A stretch of DNA of 45,173 bases from Planctomycetota bacterium (GTDB lineage Bacteria; Planctomycetota; Planctomycetia; Gemmatales; Gemmataceae), in the NCBI GenBank assembly GCA_009920765.1, contig RFZJ01000026.1:1-45173 (forward strand), in the 5' to 3' direction. The position numbers and the translations under genes are program-made. Positions 1 through 9,073 of the stretch are shown piece after piece (position 1 is the first letter of the stretch; each line of letters starts with the position of its first letter). Under the pieces are notes generated by a model. It made no database searches. It was not told where the DNA came from and saw nothing but the letters and a program-made list of their open reading frames with translations.

Positions 1-1
1 C

Positions 2-436
2 AGCATAGAGGCAGCCCGGGCAGGAGAGTTTGGCAAAGGTTTTGCAGTGGTGGCAAGCGAAGTAAAAGAACTTGCCAAGGAGACATCCAAGGCGACTGAA
101 GATATTCGAACGAAAATTGAGGGAATTCAGTCCGACACCCGGGAAGCAGTAAGTTCCAATGAGAAGACCCGTAATATCATCAACAAAATCCATGAGATTC
201 AAAATACGATAGCAGGAGCGGTGGAAGAGCAGGCTGCAACCACGCGAGAAATTACCCGAAATGTTGCTGATGCAGCAATGGGTAGTACCGAAATAGCAAA
301 GAATATTACAGGGCTTGCTGAAGCTGCCCAGAGCACTTCCAAGGGGGCGACTGAATTGGAAAAAGCCGCTATGGGTCTGGATTCCATGGCTTCGGAGTTG
401 GAGCAATTGGTAAAAACTTTTCAAACCAAACTCTAG
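2..436 (+). CDS. Methyl-accepting chemotaxis protein, C-terminal part (5' end outside window)
   Basis: This is the cytoplasmic signalling end of a chemoreceptor, which controls the CheA kinase through CheW. The reading frame is open from base 2 and begins [20 protein letters not shown], the conserved hairpin-tip segment of MCP signalling domains. It continues as a long heptad-rich helix ([16 protein letters not shown], then [14 protein letters not shown]), the returning arm with Gln/Glu/Ala-rich stretches of the kind methylated by CheR and demethylated by CheB. No membrane segment or sensor domain lies in the visible 144 residues, so ligand and topology are unknown. The cheB and cheR genes follow on the same strand after 133 bases, which supports a chemotaxis cluster. 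The family assignment is firm; the specific receptor type is not known. Confidence 0.95.
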   Translation, partial: SIEAARAGEFGKGFAVVASEVKELAKETSKATEDIRTKIEGIQSDTREAVSSNEKTRNIINKIHEIQNTIAGAVEEQAATTREITRNVADAAMGSTEIAKNITGLAEAAQSTSKGATELEKAAMGLDSMASELEQLVKTFQTKL

Positions 437-569
437 TAATCCTTTCTAAATTGGGATTGATAAAGCTTTGATGAATTTTTTTGTAAAGGCTGTGATAAAG
501 CCTATAATGCTAATTGCTATCAATTAAATGCTGGCAGTTAACATTTTTATTTTATCAGTGGAATAAAAT

Positions 570-1634
570 ATGGCTTTCATTCGTGTGCTCATTGTTGATG
601 ATTCTTCGGTAGTGCGCAGAACATTGAAAACCGTACTTTTGTCGGATCCTGATTTTAATCTGGTGGGCGCGGGTTCTGATGGCAAGGAAGGAATCGAACT
701 GGCTTCAAAATTAAGTCCGGACTTGGTGATTCTTGATGTTGACATGCCAAAAATGAACGGTCTTGAGGTTCTCGCAGAGCTTAAAAAGAAAACTCCCGAA
801 TTACCTATCATCATGTTTAGTTCCTTGGTGCAAAAAGGAAGCCTTATCACCCTGGATGCAATCTCTCTCGGTGCGGATGATTATTACTGTAAACCCTCCA
901 CTGGATCACCTGAAGAAACCATTGAATTGTTGAAAAAAGAATTGCTGCCCAGGATGAAAGCGGTTTTCAAAAAGAACCAGTCTAGCAGTGGTATTTATAA
1001 TTTGCCTCAACCGCCCAAAAAAGTGCAGACACAAAACTCAAACCCCGTCACTCCTAAAATCTTGGCAATCGGGGTTTCTGCAGGTGGGCCTGAAGCCCTT
1101 AAAATATTGCTAATGGCACTGCCCTCTCCTTTACCAGTTCCTGCAATCATCACCCAGCATATGCCCTCAGGTTTTACCAAAAGCCTTGCAGATCATTTAA
1201 ACAGCCAGACCCGGCATGCCGTCATGGAAGCGGTTGATGGGGATACACTTCTTCCGGGGAAGTTTTTACTGGCCCCCGGGGATTATCACATGGTGATTGA
1301 GCCTTGCCTTGCTGGAAATAAAGTTCGATTAAATCAGAATCCCCCAGAGAATTATTGCAGGCCGGCGGTTGACCCGATGTTAAGGTCGGTTGCTAAAATT
1401 TATGGCCCTGCAGTCCTCACCGTTATTTTGACTGGCATGGGGCAGGATGGCCTGGAGGGATGCAAGGCCATTCATAAAGCCGGTGGAAAAATTTTAGTAC
1501 AAGATCAGGCTACCAGTATTGTCTGGGGTATGCCAGGCAGTGTTTATAAGGAAGGCTTGGCTGATGAAGTACTTTCTATCCATGATCTTCCTTCAGCAAT
1601 TATGACTCGATTAAACCAAAAAAATTCTCTTTAA
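570..1634 (+). CDS. cheB: CheB, chemotaxis protein-glutamate methylesterase/deamidase with receiver domain
   Basis: CheB removes methyl groups from receptor glutamates, and phosphorylation of its receiver domain by CheA activates it. The 354-residue protein has a receiver at about residues 4-125: acidic pair in VDDSS, phospho-acceptor Asp in LVILDVDMPKMNG, conserved Lys in YYCKPS. A linker follows, then the methylesterase domain at about 165-350. The catalytic triad is visible: Ser in GVSAGGPEA, His in TQHMPSGFTKS, Asp in LTGMGQDGLEG. The length is normal for the family. It starts at an ATG with only a weak purine-rich upstream sequence. cheR follows 23 bases downstream, and the pair probably sets receptor adaptation for the MCP upstream. 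Confidence 0.97.
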   Translation: MAFIRVLIVDDSSVVRRTLKTVLLSDPDFNLVGAGSDGKEGIELASKLSPDLVILDVDMPKMNGLEVLAELKKKTPELPIIMFSSLVQKGSLITLDAISLGADDYYCKPSTGSPEETIELLKKELLPRMKAVFKKNQSSSGIYNLPQPPKKVQTQNSNPVTPKILAIGVSAGGPEALKILLMALPSPLPVPAIITQHMPSGFTKSLADHLNSQTRHAVMEAVDGDTLLPGKFLLAPGDYHMVIEPCLAGNKVRLNQNPPENYCRPAVDPMLRSVAKIYGPAVLTVILTGMGQDGLEGCKAIHKAGGKILVQDQATSIVWGMPGSVYKEGLADEVLSIHDLPSAIMTRLNQKNSL

Positions 1635-1657
1635 TATTTGATTGTCTGGATCATTAA

Positions 1658-2503
1658 ATGCAATTTGAGAGCGCAGGTATTACACCGGAAAACTATCGTA
1701 TTTTTGTTGATTTTCTAAAAATCAAACTTGGCCATGACCTGGGCGAGGGCAAGGAATATTTGATTGAAAACCGGCTTAATCCGGTTTGCGAGGCACAGAA
1801 CATTGCGAATGTAAATGAGCTTGCAAGAGAAATAAAAATCAACCCATACTCCTTCCTTGGAAATCTTGTTGTTGAAAACATGACCATTCAGGAGACGAGT
1901 TTTTTCAGGGGCCCAAGAGTCTTTGAAAATTTGAAGAAAAATATAATCCCAAAATTGATCAAGGAAAATGTTTATTCCCATACGATTAAAATTTGGTCAG
2001 CATGTTGTTCCACAGGGCAGGAGCCATATTCAATCATGATGCTCCTTATGGAAAATTTTCCTGAACTGGAAAATTGGAATATCACACTGCTTGCTACTGA
2101 TGTTTCCGAAAATGCTCTGACCAAGGCAAGATCTGGAATATATTCCAGATTCGAAGCCATTCGCGGACTTTCCACCGAACTTAAAGACAAGTACTTCCTT
2201 GAAACCCCAGACAATCAATATCAAATTCGTTCAGATGTGCGTCAAAAAATCAAGTTTCAGCAGGTTAATTTGCTGGAGGGATTTTATGCCCTTGGTGGCC
2301 CCTTCGATATTATTCTTCTTCGGAATGCCCTTATTTATTTTGCCCCCGAAGTCATCACTGGGATTTTTCAAAAACTCCGGGGTGCCATCAAGGATACCGG
2401 TTCCCTAATCTTGGGCGAATCTGAATCCATCATGGGAAAAACCAATATGTTCAACCTTCCCCTTGAAGGAACAGATTACTTTACCCCCGTACCGCTTCCC
2501 TAA
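1658..2503 (+). CDS. cheR: CheR, chemotaxis protein-glutamate O-methyltransferase
   Basis: CheR transfers methyl groups from S-adenosylmethionine to receptor glutamates, opposing CheB. The 281-residue protein has a helical CheR N-domain (about residues 5-75) and a Rossmann methyltransferase domain. The SAM-binding motif reads IWSACCSTGQEPYSIMMLL, matching the family pattern with a Gln where many members have Glu. LLATDVSENALTKARSGIY carries the acidic ribose-binding position, and FDIILLRNALIYFAP is the usual CheR signature. No TPR extension is present. It lies 23 bases behind cheB and is probably co-transcribed. Assignment is secure. Confidence 0.97.
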   Translation: MQFESAGITPENYRIFVDFLKIKLGHDLGEGKEYLIENRLNPVCEAQNIANVNELAREIKINPYSFLGNLVVENMTIQETSFFRGPRVFENLKKNIIPKLIKENVYSHTIKIWSACCSTGQEPYSIMMLLMENFPELENWNITLLATDVSENALTKARSGIYSRFEAIRGLSTELKDKYFLETPDNQYQIRSDVRQKIKFQQVNLLEGFYALGGPFDIILLRNALIYFAPEVITGIFQKLRGAIKDTGSLILGESESIMGKTNMFNLPLEGTDYFTPVPLP

Positions 2504-2520
2504 TTATTCTGGTATTTGAA

Positions 2521-3084
2521 ATGGAAAAGCCCCCCGGGTTTTGGAAGCCTTCCAAGGAACAGATCGCCTTGGCTGTGAACAAGCAAATATCCGATGTCAT
2601 TGCGCCTGGAATCAAGCTTTTGTTTTGTGGCATAAATCCTGGTTTGTATACTGCAGCAATAGAAAAACATTTTGGAAGGCCAGGTAACAGGTTTTGGCCC
2701 GCACTTTTTGCAGGTGGCTTTACCCCGAGAATTTATTCTCCATTCGAACAACATCTTCTTTTGATTGATAATATAGGCATTACGAACCTGGTGAACCGTG
2801 CAACTGCCAGGGCTGATGAAGTCAGTGAAAATGAGCTGCAAAAAGGGGCGGAGATACTTTCAGAAAAAATAACAAAGTATAAGCCGGATGCTGTTGCAAT
2901 TCTAGGCATCACCACTTATCGTACTGCCTTCAAGAGACCCAAAGCTAAATTGGGTCTTCAAGAAGATACTATTTCAGGTGCCAGAGTTTGGGTGCTGCCT
3001 AATCCAAGTGGATTGAATGCACATTTTCAAATCAAGGAACTTGGATTGTTATTTGCCCAATTAAAATCTGGTGTTTTTGGTTGA
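2521..3084 (+). CDS. mug: Mug/TDG-family G:T/U mismatch-specific DNA glycosylase
   Basis: Enzymes of this family excise uracil or thymine mispaired with guanine, and ethenocytosine, starting base-excision repair. The 187-residue protein shows the family hallmarks. LLFCGINPG carries the catalytic-site Asn of the GINPG motif. The GRPGNRFWPAL segment follows. The C-terminal NPSGLNAHF is the loop that wedges the opposite strand. Length is near the roughly 170 residues of E. coli Mug. It starts 17 bases after the cheR stop, on the same strand, so it may be read on the same transcript although it has no chemotaxis role. Family confidence is high; substrate preference within the family cannot be read from sequence. 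Confidence 0.93.
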   Translation: MEKPPGFWKPSKEQIALAVNKQISDVIAPGIKLLFCGINPGLYTAAIEKHFGRPGNRFWPALFAGGFTPRIYSPFEQHLLLIDNIGITNLVNRATARADEVSENELQKGAEILSEKITKYKPDAVAILGITTYRTAFKRPKAKLGLQEDTISGARVWVLPNPSGLNAHFQIKELGLLFAQLKSGVFG

Positions 3085-3115
3085 TAAGTGTGAAAATAGT
3101 CTAAAGGAGAATTCT

Positions 3116-3508
3116 ATGAACGAAAGTAAGATTGCTGAAGAATTGATTGCATTGAACCAGAAGTTATTGGACAGCATCGCTAACGCTGACTGGAAAACTT
3201 ACAAGAATCTGTGTGATGCAAAAATCACAGCGATTGAACCTGAGGCACCAGGACAAGTTGTTGAAGGGCTCGACTTCCATAAGTATTATTTTGATCTTGG
3301 GTCATCCAAAACCAAGGTGCAAACCACCATGTGTCATCCTGTTGTCCATCAAAAGGGCGATATGGCAGTGATTGCTTATGTGCGATTGGTGCAAAAATTG
3401 AATGCCAGCGGCTCGCCCATAACAGCAGCGTCTGCGGAAACCAGGGTTTGGGAATGCAAGGATGGGAAATGGCTCCATGTGCATTTTCATCGCACTCCGC
3501 TTGTTTGA
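3116..3508 (+). CDS. CaMKII-association-domain / SnoaL-like small protein
   Basis: This is a 130-residue cone-fold protein resembling the calcium/calmodulin-dependent kinase II association domain, a branch of the NTF2/SnoaL superfamily. The N-terminal helix (EELIALNQKLLDSIANADW) and the C-terminal ETRVWECKDGKWLHVHFHR strand pair match that pattern. In bacteria these are stand-alone oligomeric proteins of unsettled function. I chose the ATG at 3116 because AAAGGAG lies 6 bases upstream; the in-frame GTG at 3071 would overlap the mug gene and lacks such a site. It sits between mug and a signalling cyclase. Fold assignment is moderately strong; function is unknown. Confidence 0.75.
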   Translation: MNESKIAEELIALNQKLLDSIANADWKTYKNLCDAKITAIEPEAPGQVVEGLDFHKYYFDLGSSKTKVQTTMCHPVVHQKGDMAVIAYVRLVQKLNASGSPITAASAETRVWECKDGKWLHVHFHRTPLV

Positions 3509-3547
3509 TACCAACAAAGGTTATCAAATTTTTAAAGGTGTTCTTTC

Positions 3548-5392
3548 ATGTTCAAAATCCAGATAAAAAATACCACTCAAGATGCTTCCTTCGAGCATTT
3601 TGAGGGTAAATTATTTGGGGGTAGGGCACCTACAGGTGAGGGAAATGCTCTGATCATCAAAGACCCTTCCGTTTCCCGCACGCATTTTTGTATTGAGGCC
3701 GGGAAGGGCGCTAATTTCCTGCTCAGTAATATCAGTTCGCAAAATCCCATTGTTTTCGAAGGTGGAAAAAGCCTTGCGCCCGGGGCCACCGCTGAGTTTT
3801 CAACTCCCAATCATTTTCTTATTGGTGGTACCAGCATCTTTATTCAATCAGGCAACCAAGGCAATCCCGCAGACTTTTTCGGTAACGAAAGCAAAGCCAC
3901 TACTCTCTTTCAAACCCAAGGCAAACCAAATAATAAAAAGGCCCCATCAGGCCCTGAAATAAAATTTGAATTCCCCTCGAATTCCTGCTTCCTTGACAAT
4001 CAATCTGAACCCATAAATCTAGAAAATCAATCCGCTTCTTCTGTAATTGGTAAAATTCTCAAGGCCCTCGAAAATATCAATAAATTACAAGCAGAATTGT
4101 CGGTGGGGGAACCCTACAACAATCAAATTGCCAAGCAACTTGTGGAGATGGCAGATCTTGATATTGGCATGGTCCTGCTGCTAACCAATGATCATTGGGT
4201 TATTTCCGGATGTTATACCGCCAATGAACATGTCTCAGTTCGTTACAGCACAACCTTGGTAAAAAATGTGGTTGAGCGCAAAAAAACCTTTTATCAGGAT
4301 TTATCCAATCTAGAGGAAAAAGGGCAGTCTTTGGTAAACCTGGAAGCAGCAGTTATTTCGCCTATTTTGGATTACCATGATAATATCATTGGTGCATTGT
4401 ATGGCGCACGCAGCAAAAATATTATTGCCAAGGGGGGGATAACCAGCCTTGAGGCGCAATTGGTGCAAATGCTTGCAAGCACGGTTGGCGCAGGCATTAT
4501 TCGGGATAGGGCAACCAAATCCAAGGCCCAATTCGAACAATTCTTTTCCTCTGAGTTGGCAAAAGAATTGGATAGAAATCCCAACTTGCTCGCAGGAAGA
4601 GAGCAGGAAATAACGGTAATGTTTTCTGATCTTCGGGGCTTTACTGCTCTTTCTAATATTCTAAAACCTGCTGAGATCTGCATGCTTCTTCAAGATATAA
4701 TGGAGCACCTTAGCGAACAAATTCAAATTGAAGGAGGCGTCATAGTTGATTATGCCGGGGACGGAATCCTCGCCATGTGGAATGCCCCGGTTGAACAACC
4801 GGACCATGTTGAAAGAGCTTGTAAAGCAGCTTTTGCCATGCACAAGGGTTTTCCAGATGTTTGCAAGAGATGGGCTCATCTGTTGGGTGATTTTCCAATT
4901 GGGTTGGGAATTGGAATTAATACCGGTGTTGCATTGGTTGGAAATACGGGTAGCAAGAGAAAATTCAAATATGGGCCCATGGGCCTTACCGTAAATCTTG
5001 CAAGTCGATTGGAAGCATCGACGAAAGTTCTTGGTTTGCCATTGGTTATAAGCGGCGCATCCAAATCCAAACTTCCATTAAATTATCCCACACGGAGATT
5101 AGGGCAGGCCATGTTTTCGGGTGTTTCCCTGCCTGTGGAAATTTTTGAATGCAAAGATTCATCCGCAAGCAATGATTGGCATGAAAATAAAACCCTTTAC
5201 GAGACTGCACTACAGCATTTTGAAGCCAAAGCTTTTGGGCACGCAATAAAAACATTAACACCTTTGATTGAAAAGCATGGTCAGGGGAAATTGATTGATA
5301 GCCCATCACTCAAACTGATTCGAAAAGCATTGGAAGGACTGGAATCAACTTCGGGAGAGTTTTCTTCCATACTTTGGACCATGACCAAGTAA
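3548..5392 (+). CDS. FHA-GAF-class III nucleotide cyclase
   Basis: A 614-residue cytoplasmic signalling protein. An FHA phosphothreonine-binding domain covers about residues 20-100 (GRAP...DPSVSRTHFCIE with the conserved Arg, Ser and His). A GAF domain covers about 175-330. A class III adenylate/guanylate cyclase domain covers about 350-500. A helical, possibly TPR-like tail (about 535-610) follows. Both metal-binding aspartates are visible (MFSDLRGFT and DYAGDGILAMW), as are the Asn and Arg of TVNLASRLE. The usual substrate-selecting Asp before TVN (often GD or GN) is Leu here (YGPMGLTVNLASR), so whether it makes cAMP or cGMP is uncertain. The FHA domain implies input from a Ser/Thr kinase. 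No membrane segment is seen. Confidence 0.93.
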   Translation: MFKIQIKNTTQDASFEHFEGKLFGGRAPTGEGNALIIKDPSVSRTHFCIEAGKGANFLLSNISSQNPIVFEGGKSLAPGATAEFSTPNHFLIGGTSIFIQSGNQGNPADFFGNESKATTLFQTQGKPNNKKAPSGPEIKFEFPSNSCFLDNQSEPINLENQSASSVIGKILKALENINKLQAELSVGEPYNNQIAKQLVEMADLDIGMVLLLTNDHWVISGCYTANEHVSVRYSTTLVKNVVERKKTFYQDLSNLEEKGQSLVNLEAAVISPILDYHDNIIGALYGARSKNIIAKGGITSLEAQLVQMLASTVGAGIIRDRATKSKAQFEQFFSSELAKELDRNPNLLAGREQEITVMFSDLRGFTALSNILKPAEICMLLQDIMEHLSEQIQIEGGVIVDYAGDGILAMWNAPVEQPDHVERACKAAFAMHKGFPDVCKRWAHLLGDFPIGLGIGINTGVALVGNTGSKRKFKYGPMGLTVNLASRLEASTKVLGLPLVISGASKSKLPLNYPTRRLGQAMFSGVSLPVEIFECKDSSASNDWHENKTLYETALQHFEAKAFGHAIKTLTPLIEKHGQGKLIDSPSLKLIRKALEGLESTSGEFSSILWTMTK

Positions 5393-5540
5393 ATTGGTTC
5401 TCCATTTTCTCCAAACTATAACCCAGACCACCCATCTTTATCCATTTTAATTTGTTTTTGAAATCATTCAGCTTTTAAGCCCTATTAACCGATACATCTT
5501 GTGTATCTTTTGCTTTGAATTGTGCCCAATCAGGGTTTAT

Positions 5541-7424
5541 ATGGCGAAGGCTTTTAAGATAATTCGAAGTCTTTTTCTTAGCTTGTTTATTCTAGCGGGC
5601 TCGGGTTGCCTTTATAATGTTCATGAATTGATGGATCATTCGATTTGCGAGCGCTCGAAAGAATTGATCGATTTAGAACCTTTGACCCATTTCGAAAAAA
5701 AATCTGAGCTTCCCAAAGCCAGCCCTGAATTAAAATCTAACAAGGAAAAATCAGTTGATAACAAAATTGATGAGAGCTTGGATTTTACCAGATATCAACA
5801 AGACCCTAACTTTTCAAAAGAACGCTTGATGGTGCCCAATGACCTTCCTGGTGCCCAAGAACCACCAATCAAACTCCCGAAATTTACCAAAGAAAACATG
5901 GCTCAAAGGAAAGAAATCCTTGCCAAGTTATATCCACCGCTTCCTGTAATGTCGCCTGAGCCAGAGTTGGTACCTGGGCCAGATGGCAAACCATATTCCC
6001 TTTCAGATCTGCAGAAAATTGCACTTACATCAAGTCCGAAAATCAAGCAGGCGGTAGCAGCAGTTGCTGCAGCTCGAGGTGCAGCTATTCAAGCAGGCCT
6101 TTATCCTAATCCAGATTTTGGTTACGAAGGTGATACCATGCAAACCATGGGTACTGCTGGATATCAGGGTGGTTACATTCAGCAAACCATTGTGACTGCA
6201 AGCAAGTTGCCTACCGCAAGGCAGGCAGCCCTGATGGATGTTCGTATTGCAGAACTTTCACTTCGAAAAGCAGAAACAGATCTTTCGCGAGAAGTGCGAA
6301 ATGGCTACTTTGCAGTATTAGTTGCAGATCAGAATATTCGAGTATCGAAAGCCTTGGCGAATCTGTCTGGTGAGGTGTACGAAACCATCATTGAGCAAGT
6401 CAATAAAGGTGGTTTTGCAGCACCTTATGAACCATTTCAAATTCGAGTGCTGGCATTGCAAGCATATGGGCAGCTCGTTCAAGCTAGAAATCGTTATACA
6501 AGTGCCTGGAAACAGTTGACCGCATCCATGGGCGTACCGGGCCTTCCCCTTTCTCAACTTGCAGGCAATATAAATATTCCTATTCCTGTTTATAAATATG
6601 ATGAGTGTGTCAAGCGGGTTACTTTGTTGCATACCAGTGTAGCGACAGCAGAATTTGATTTATTAAAGGCCCAAGCCTTGTTAAAACTGGCGCAAATAAC
6701 ACCCATTCCTGATGTAACCGTGCGAGTAATGATGCAAAAAGATTTTACCGCACCACCAAATGCAGTGTCGCCCTCGGTGCAGGTTGGAATGCCTGTACCC
6801 ATCTGGAATCGCAATCAAGGCAACATTTTGCAGGCGGAAAGCTTGATGGTGTCTGCCTCTGAAGCCAAGCACAAAGCGAGGAATCAACTCACTGCAGATC
6901 TGGCGGAAGCTTTTGAGCGTTATGAAAACAGCAGGGTTTTGCTTGGGTATTACCGTGATCAAATTCTTCCCGACCAGATTCGTACTTATCGTGGTTTGTT
7001 TGAAAGATTTCATTCAGAAATCAAAGTGGGTGATAGTGATACTCTTACTTTTGCAGATGTTGTAAACGCCCAGAATATTCTTTCAACAAGTGTTGTACAG
7101 TATCTTCAAGTCTTAGGTGTCATGTGGATATCCGTGGTGGATATTGCAAATCTTTTACAGACTGATGATCTGTTTCAAATAGCGGGAGAGAAAGTACCCA
7201 CCGAATGGATCAACAGTTCGGAAGCCCTGGAACAATTGATCAATCTTCCCTGCAAGCATCCCTGTTCGCCACTCGGTGATCCAAAATACCGTGGAGTGGA
7301 TGGAAAATGGGCGCCTGCAACCAAGATTGAAAATGAGGGACTACCTGTGGATAAGAAATTAAATCCCAAGCAATTACCCGCACCAAAGGCTTTGGAATCA
7401 AAACCTGATCAACCTTTGAAATAA
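5541..7424 (+). CDS. TolC-family outer-membrane efflux lipoprotein (CzcC-like)
   Basis: This belongs to the outer-membrane factor family, which forms the exit duct of tripartite efflux or secretion systems. I prefer the ATG at 5541 over the TTG at 5499. It gives 627 residues and begins with a lipoprotein-like signal (MAKAFKIIRSLFLSLF, then LAGSGC with Cys about residue 24). An unusual linker of about 120 residues, rich in Lys, Pro and Glu, precedes the OEP repeats. The first repeat starts near SLSDLQKIALTSSPKIKQA and the second near YDECVKRVTLLHTSVATAE. Long helical stretches match the coiled-coil tunnel. A Pro/Lys-rich tail follows. No membrane-fusion or inner-membrane pump gene is adjacent, so the cargo is unknown. 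Confidence 0.85.
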   Translation: MAKAFKIIRSLFLSLFILAGSGCLYNVHELMDHSICERSKELIDLEPLTHFEKKSELPKASPELKSNKEKSVDNKIDESLDFTRYQQDPNFSKERLMVPNDLPGAQEPPIKLPKFTKENMAQRKEILAKLYPPLPVMSPEPELVPGPDGKPYSLSDLQKIALTSSPKIKQAVAAVAAARGAAIQAGLYPNPDFGYEGDTMQTMGTAGYQGGYIQQTIVTASKLPTARQAALMDVRIAELSLRKAETDLSREVRNGYFAVLVADQNIRVSKALANLSGEVYETIIEQVNKGGFAAPYEPFQIRVLALQAYGQLVQARNRYTSAWKQLTASMGVPGLPLSQLAGNINIPIPVYKYDECVKRVTLLHTSVATAEFDLLKAQALLKLAQITPIPDVTVRVMMQKDFTAPPNAVSPSVQVGMPVPIWNRNQGNILQAESLMVSASEAKHKARNQLTADLAEAFERYENSRVLLGYYRDQILPDQIRTYRGLFERFHSEIKVGDSDTLTFADVVNAQNILSTSVVQYLQVLGVMWISVVDIANLLQTDDLFQIAGEKVPTEWINSSEALEQLINLPCKHPCSPLGDPKYRGVDGKWAPATKIENEGLPVDKKLNPKQLPAPKALESKPDQPLK

Positions 7425-8227
7425 CGATTGAAACAATCGATGGTATGTTTGGCAGCCTTTGATGAGTTAGGCAAGGGCAAGGCCTCAGCAGAAATATAGC
7501 CCTGGTAGGCGATATCTTTTAGGGCTGCTGCGATCGGTTGAAAATCGGTATGGCCCAACCCCGCAGGTTTTCTGTTGGAATCTGCCAGATGCACGTGACC
7601 GACCATTGCCCCACATTTTTTGAGCGAATCAGCCATGTTTGTTTCTTCAATATTCATGTGAAACAAATCACATAAAAGCCTAAGGGAATCAGTTTGCCCC
7701 ACCTTGGAGATTAAAGTCATACCTTCTTCAATTGTGCGGATCAGGTTTGATTCATAACGATTGAGAGGTTCAAAAAGCAACACGGTTCCCACACTTTTTG
7801 CTTTTTGGGAAAGGTATATCAATGCATCTTCAAGATAAGCATGGGCTTGAGCCTGATCCACGGATTCGGAATGCCTGCCCTGAAGCGAACCAATAATTGC
7901 TGGTGCACCAAAGGGTGCACCAGCCTCTATCATGCGTGCGATAAAATCTCGGGCGTTATTGCGGATTTTCTCGTCTGGTGAGGTTAGAGTCCATTTATGA
8001 AGAACCCACCCCCCACCGGTTCCCAATGCTGCAATTTTCAAACCATGATCGTTTGCGATTTTAGCAGCTTCAGATTTGGCGAGGGCTTCCGGACCTGGGG
8101 AAAATATTTCTATCCCTGTAAACCCAAGAGCTTTGGCTTCTTTACAAGCTCCTTGAATATCTTCCCAATATATAAATGGGCCGCCCCTTGCTTCATTTAC
8201 CAGACTTATGGTTGCGCTTGATTTCAT
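7409..8227 (-). CDS. Sugar phosphate isomerase/epimerase (xylose-isomerase-like TIM barrel)
   Basis: A 272-residue single-domain TIM barrel of the AP-endonuclease-2/xylose-isomerase superfamily, whose members interconvert ketoses and aldoses or inositols using a divalent metal. Seen features are GFTGIEIFSPGP near the N-terminus, LLFEPLNRYES with a likely metal-binding Glu, LLCDLFHMNIEE with Asp and His, and GHVHLADSNRKPAGLGH with the second metal His pair. A GTG at 8230 precedes the ATG at 8227, and I prefer the ATG. The gene converges on the TolC-like gene, overlapping its last 16 bases. There are many paralogues in planctomycetes, so the specific substrate cannot be inferred. Hydroxypyruvate isomerase-like activity is one option. 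Confidence 0.85.
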   Translation of the reverse strand: MKSSATISLVNEARGGPFIYWEDIQGACKEAKALGFTGIEIFSPGPEALAKSEAAKIANDHGLKIAALGTGGGWVLHKWTLTSPDEKIRNNARDFIARMIEAGAPFGAPAIIGSLQGRHSESVDQAQAHAYLEDALIYLSQKAKSVGTVLLFEPLNRYESNLIRTIEEGMTLISKVGQTDSLRLLCDLFHMNIEETNMADSLKKCGAMVGHVHLADSNRKPAGLGHTDFQPIAAALKDIAYQGYISAEALPLPNSSKAAKHTIDCFNRYFKG

Positions 8228-8331
8228 CACTTTTAATAATCCTTAAATTGGGCTACAAGTACAGGTGCGATTTATGCTAAATTTCTACCACGATGATGCG
8301 ATTCAGAATACTCGATTGAAAGAAAGAAGCC

Positions 8332-9072
8332 ATGGGTAATTTAAAGTTTGTAATAACTGTTCTTTTTAGTTCAGCTTTGGTTTTTAATTCATCAGCCATT
8401 GCGCAACAAGATGTGCAGGAAACCATCAAGAAAGCCATTGACGCCCATGGAGGAAAAGAGGCCCTCATCAAGGCCCAGAAATTCAAGCGTACTAGTTCGG
8501 GAACCATTTTTTTTGGTCAAACTCAGAACTTTACCGATGAGTTGATTGTTTCTTTTCCAAATAAAATAAAGCTCAATATCAAACTGGATACCAAGGAAAA
8601 TCTTCTAATGTGCCTGGAAGGAGACATGGGCTGGAGCATTGCAAGTGGCTTCCCAATTGATTTATCAAAAGAAAAAATAGGAGAACTCAAGGAAGAATCT
8701 TATTTTCTTCAAGTAAGCAATCTTGTCACCCTTTTGGACCCGGGGTGCAAGCTGACATCGCTGGGGGAATCCAAGCTTGGCAACAAGCCGGTACAGGGAA
8801 TTAAAGCTTCACTTTCGGGCGGCCCGGAAATTTCACTTTATTTTGACAAGGAAACCAACCTTTTATCCAAGGCAGAACGAAAAGGGAAACAATCGGGGGT
8901 GGAAATACTCAAAGGGATTCACTATTCAGATTATCAGACTTTTGGCGCAAACAAGTTTGCAACCAGGGAAACTCATTTCCTCGGGGGAAATAAATTTGTT
9001 GAGAATAAAAACATCGTTTACACCATTTTGGACAGGGTTGAAGATTCCCTTTTCAAAAAACCAGGGAAGTAA
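8332..9072 (+). CDS. Secreted protein of unknown function, LolA-fold-like
   Basis: A 246-residue exported protein. It opens with a Sec signal peptide ending in NSSAIA/QQDV. A mature domain follows that starts with ETIKKAIDAHGGKEAL, a pattern common in planctomycete secreted proteins resembling outer-membrane lipoprotein-sorting (LolA-like) folds. Alternating hydrophobic strands dominate the rest (FTDELIVSFPNKIKLNIKL, then PEISLYFDKETNLLSKAE). No catalytic motif is visible. It converges with the mlaD gene, leaving one base between the two ends. It may bind a lipid or hydrophobic ligand at the envelope, but that is inference from fold resemblance only. Confidence 0.6.
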   Translation: MGNLKFVITVLFSSALVFNSSAIAQQDVQETIKKAIDAHGGKEALIKAQKFKRTSSGTIFFGQTQNFTDELIVSFPNKIKLNIKLDTKENLLMCLEGDMGWSIASGFPIDLSKEKIGELKEESYFLQVSNLVTLLDPGCKLTSLGESKLGNKPVQGIKASLSGGPEISLYFDKETNLLSKAERKGKQSGVEILKGIHYSDYQTFGANKFATRETHFLGGNKFVENKNIVYTILDRVEDSLFKKPGK

Positions 9073-9073
9073 T

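Noticed and set aside
3071..3115. GTG at 3071 as start of the CaMKII-association-domain gene
   Set aside because: It would overlap mug and add 15 residues without family support. AAAGGAG points to the ATG at 3116.
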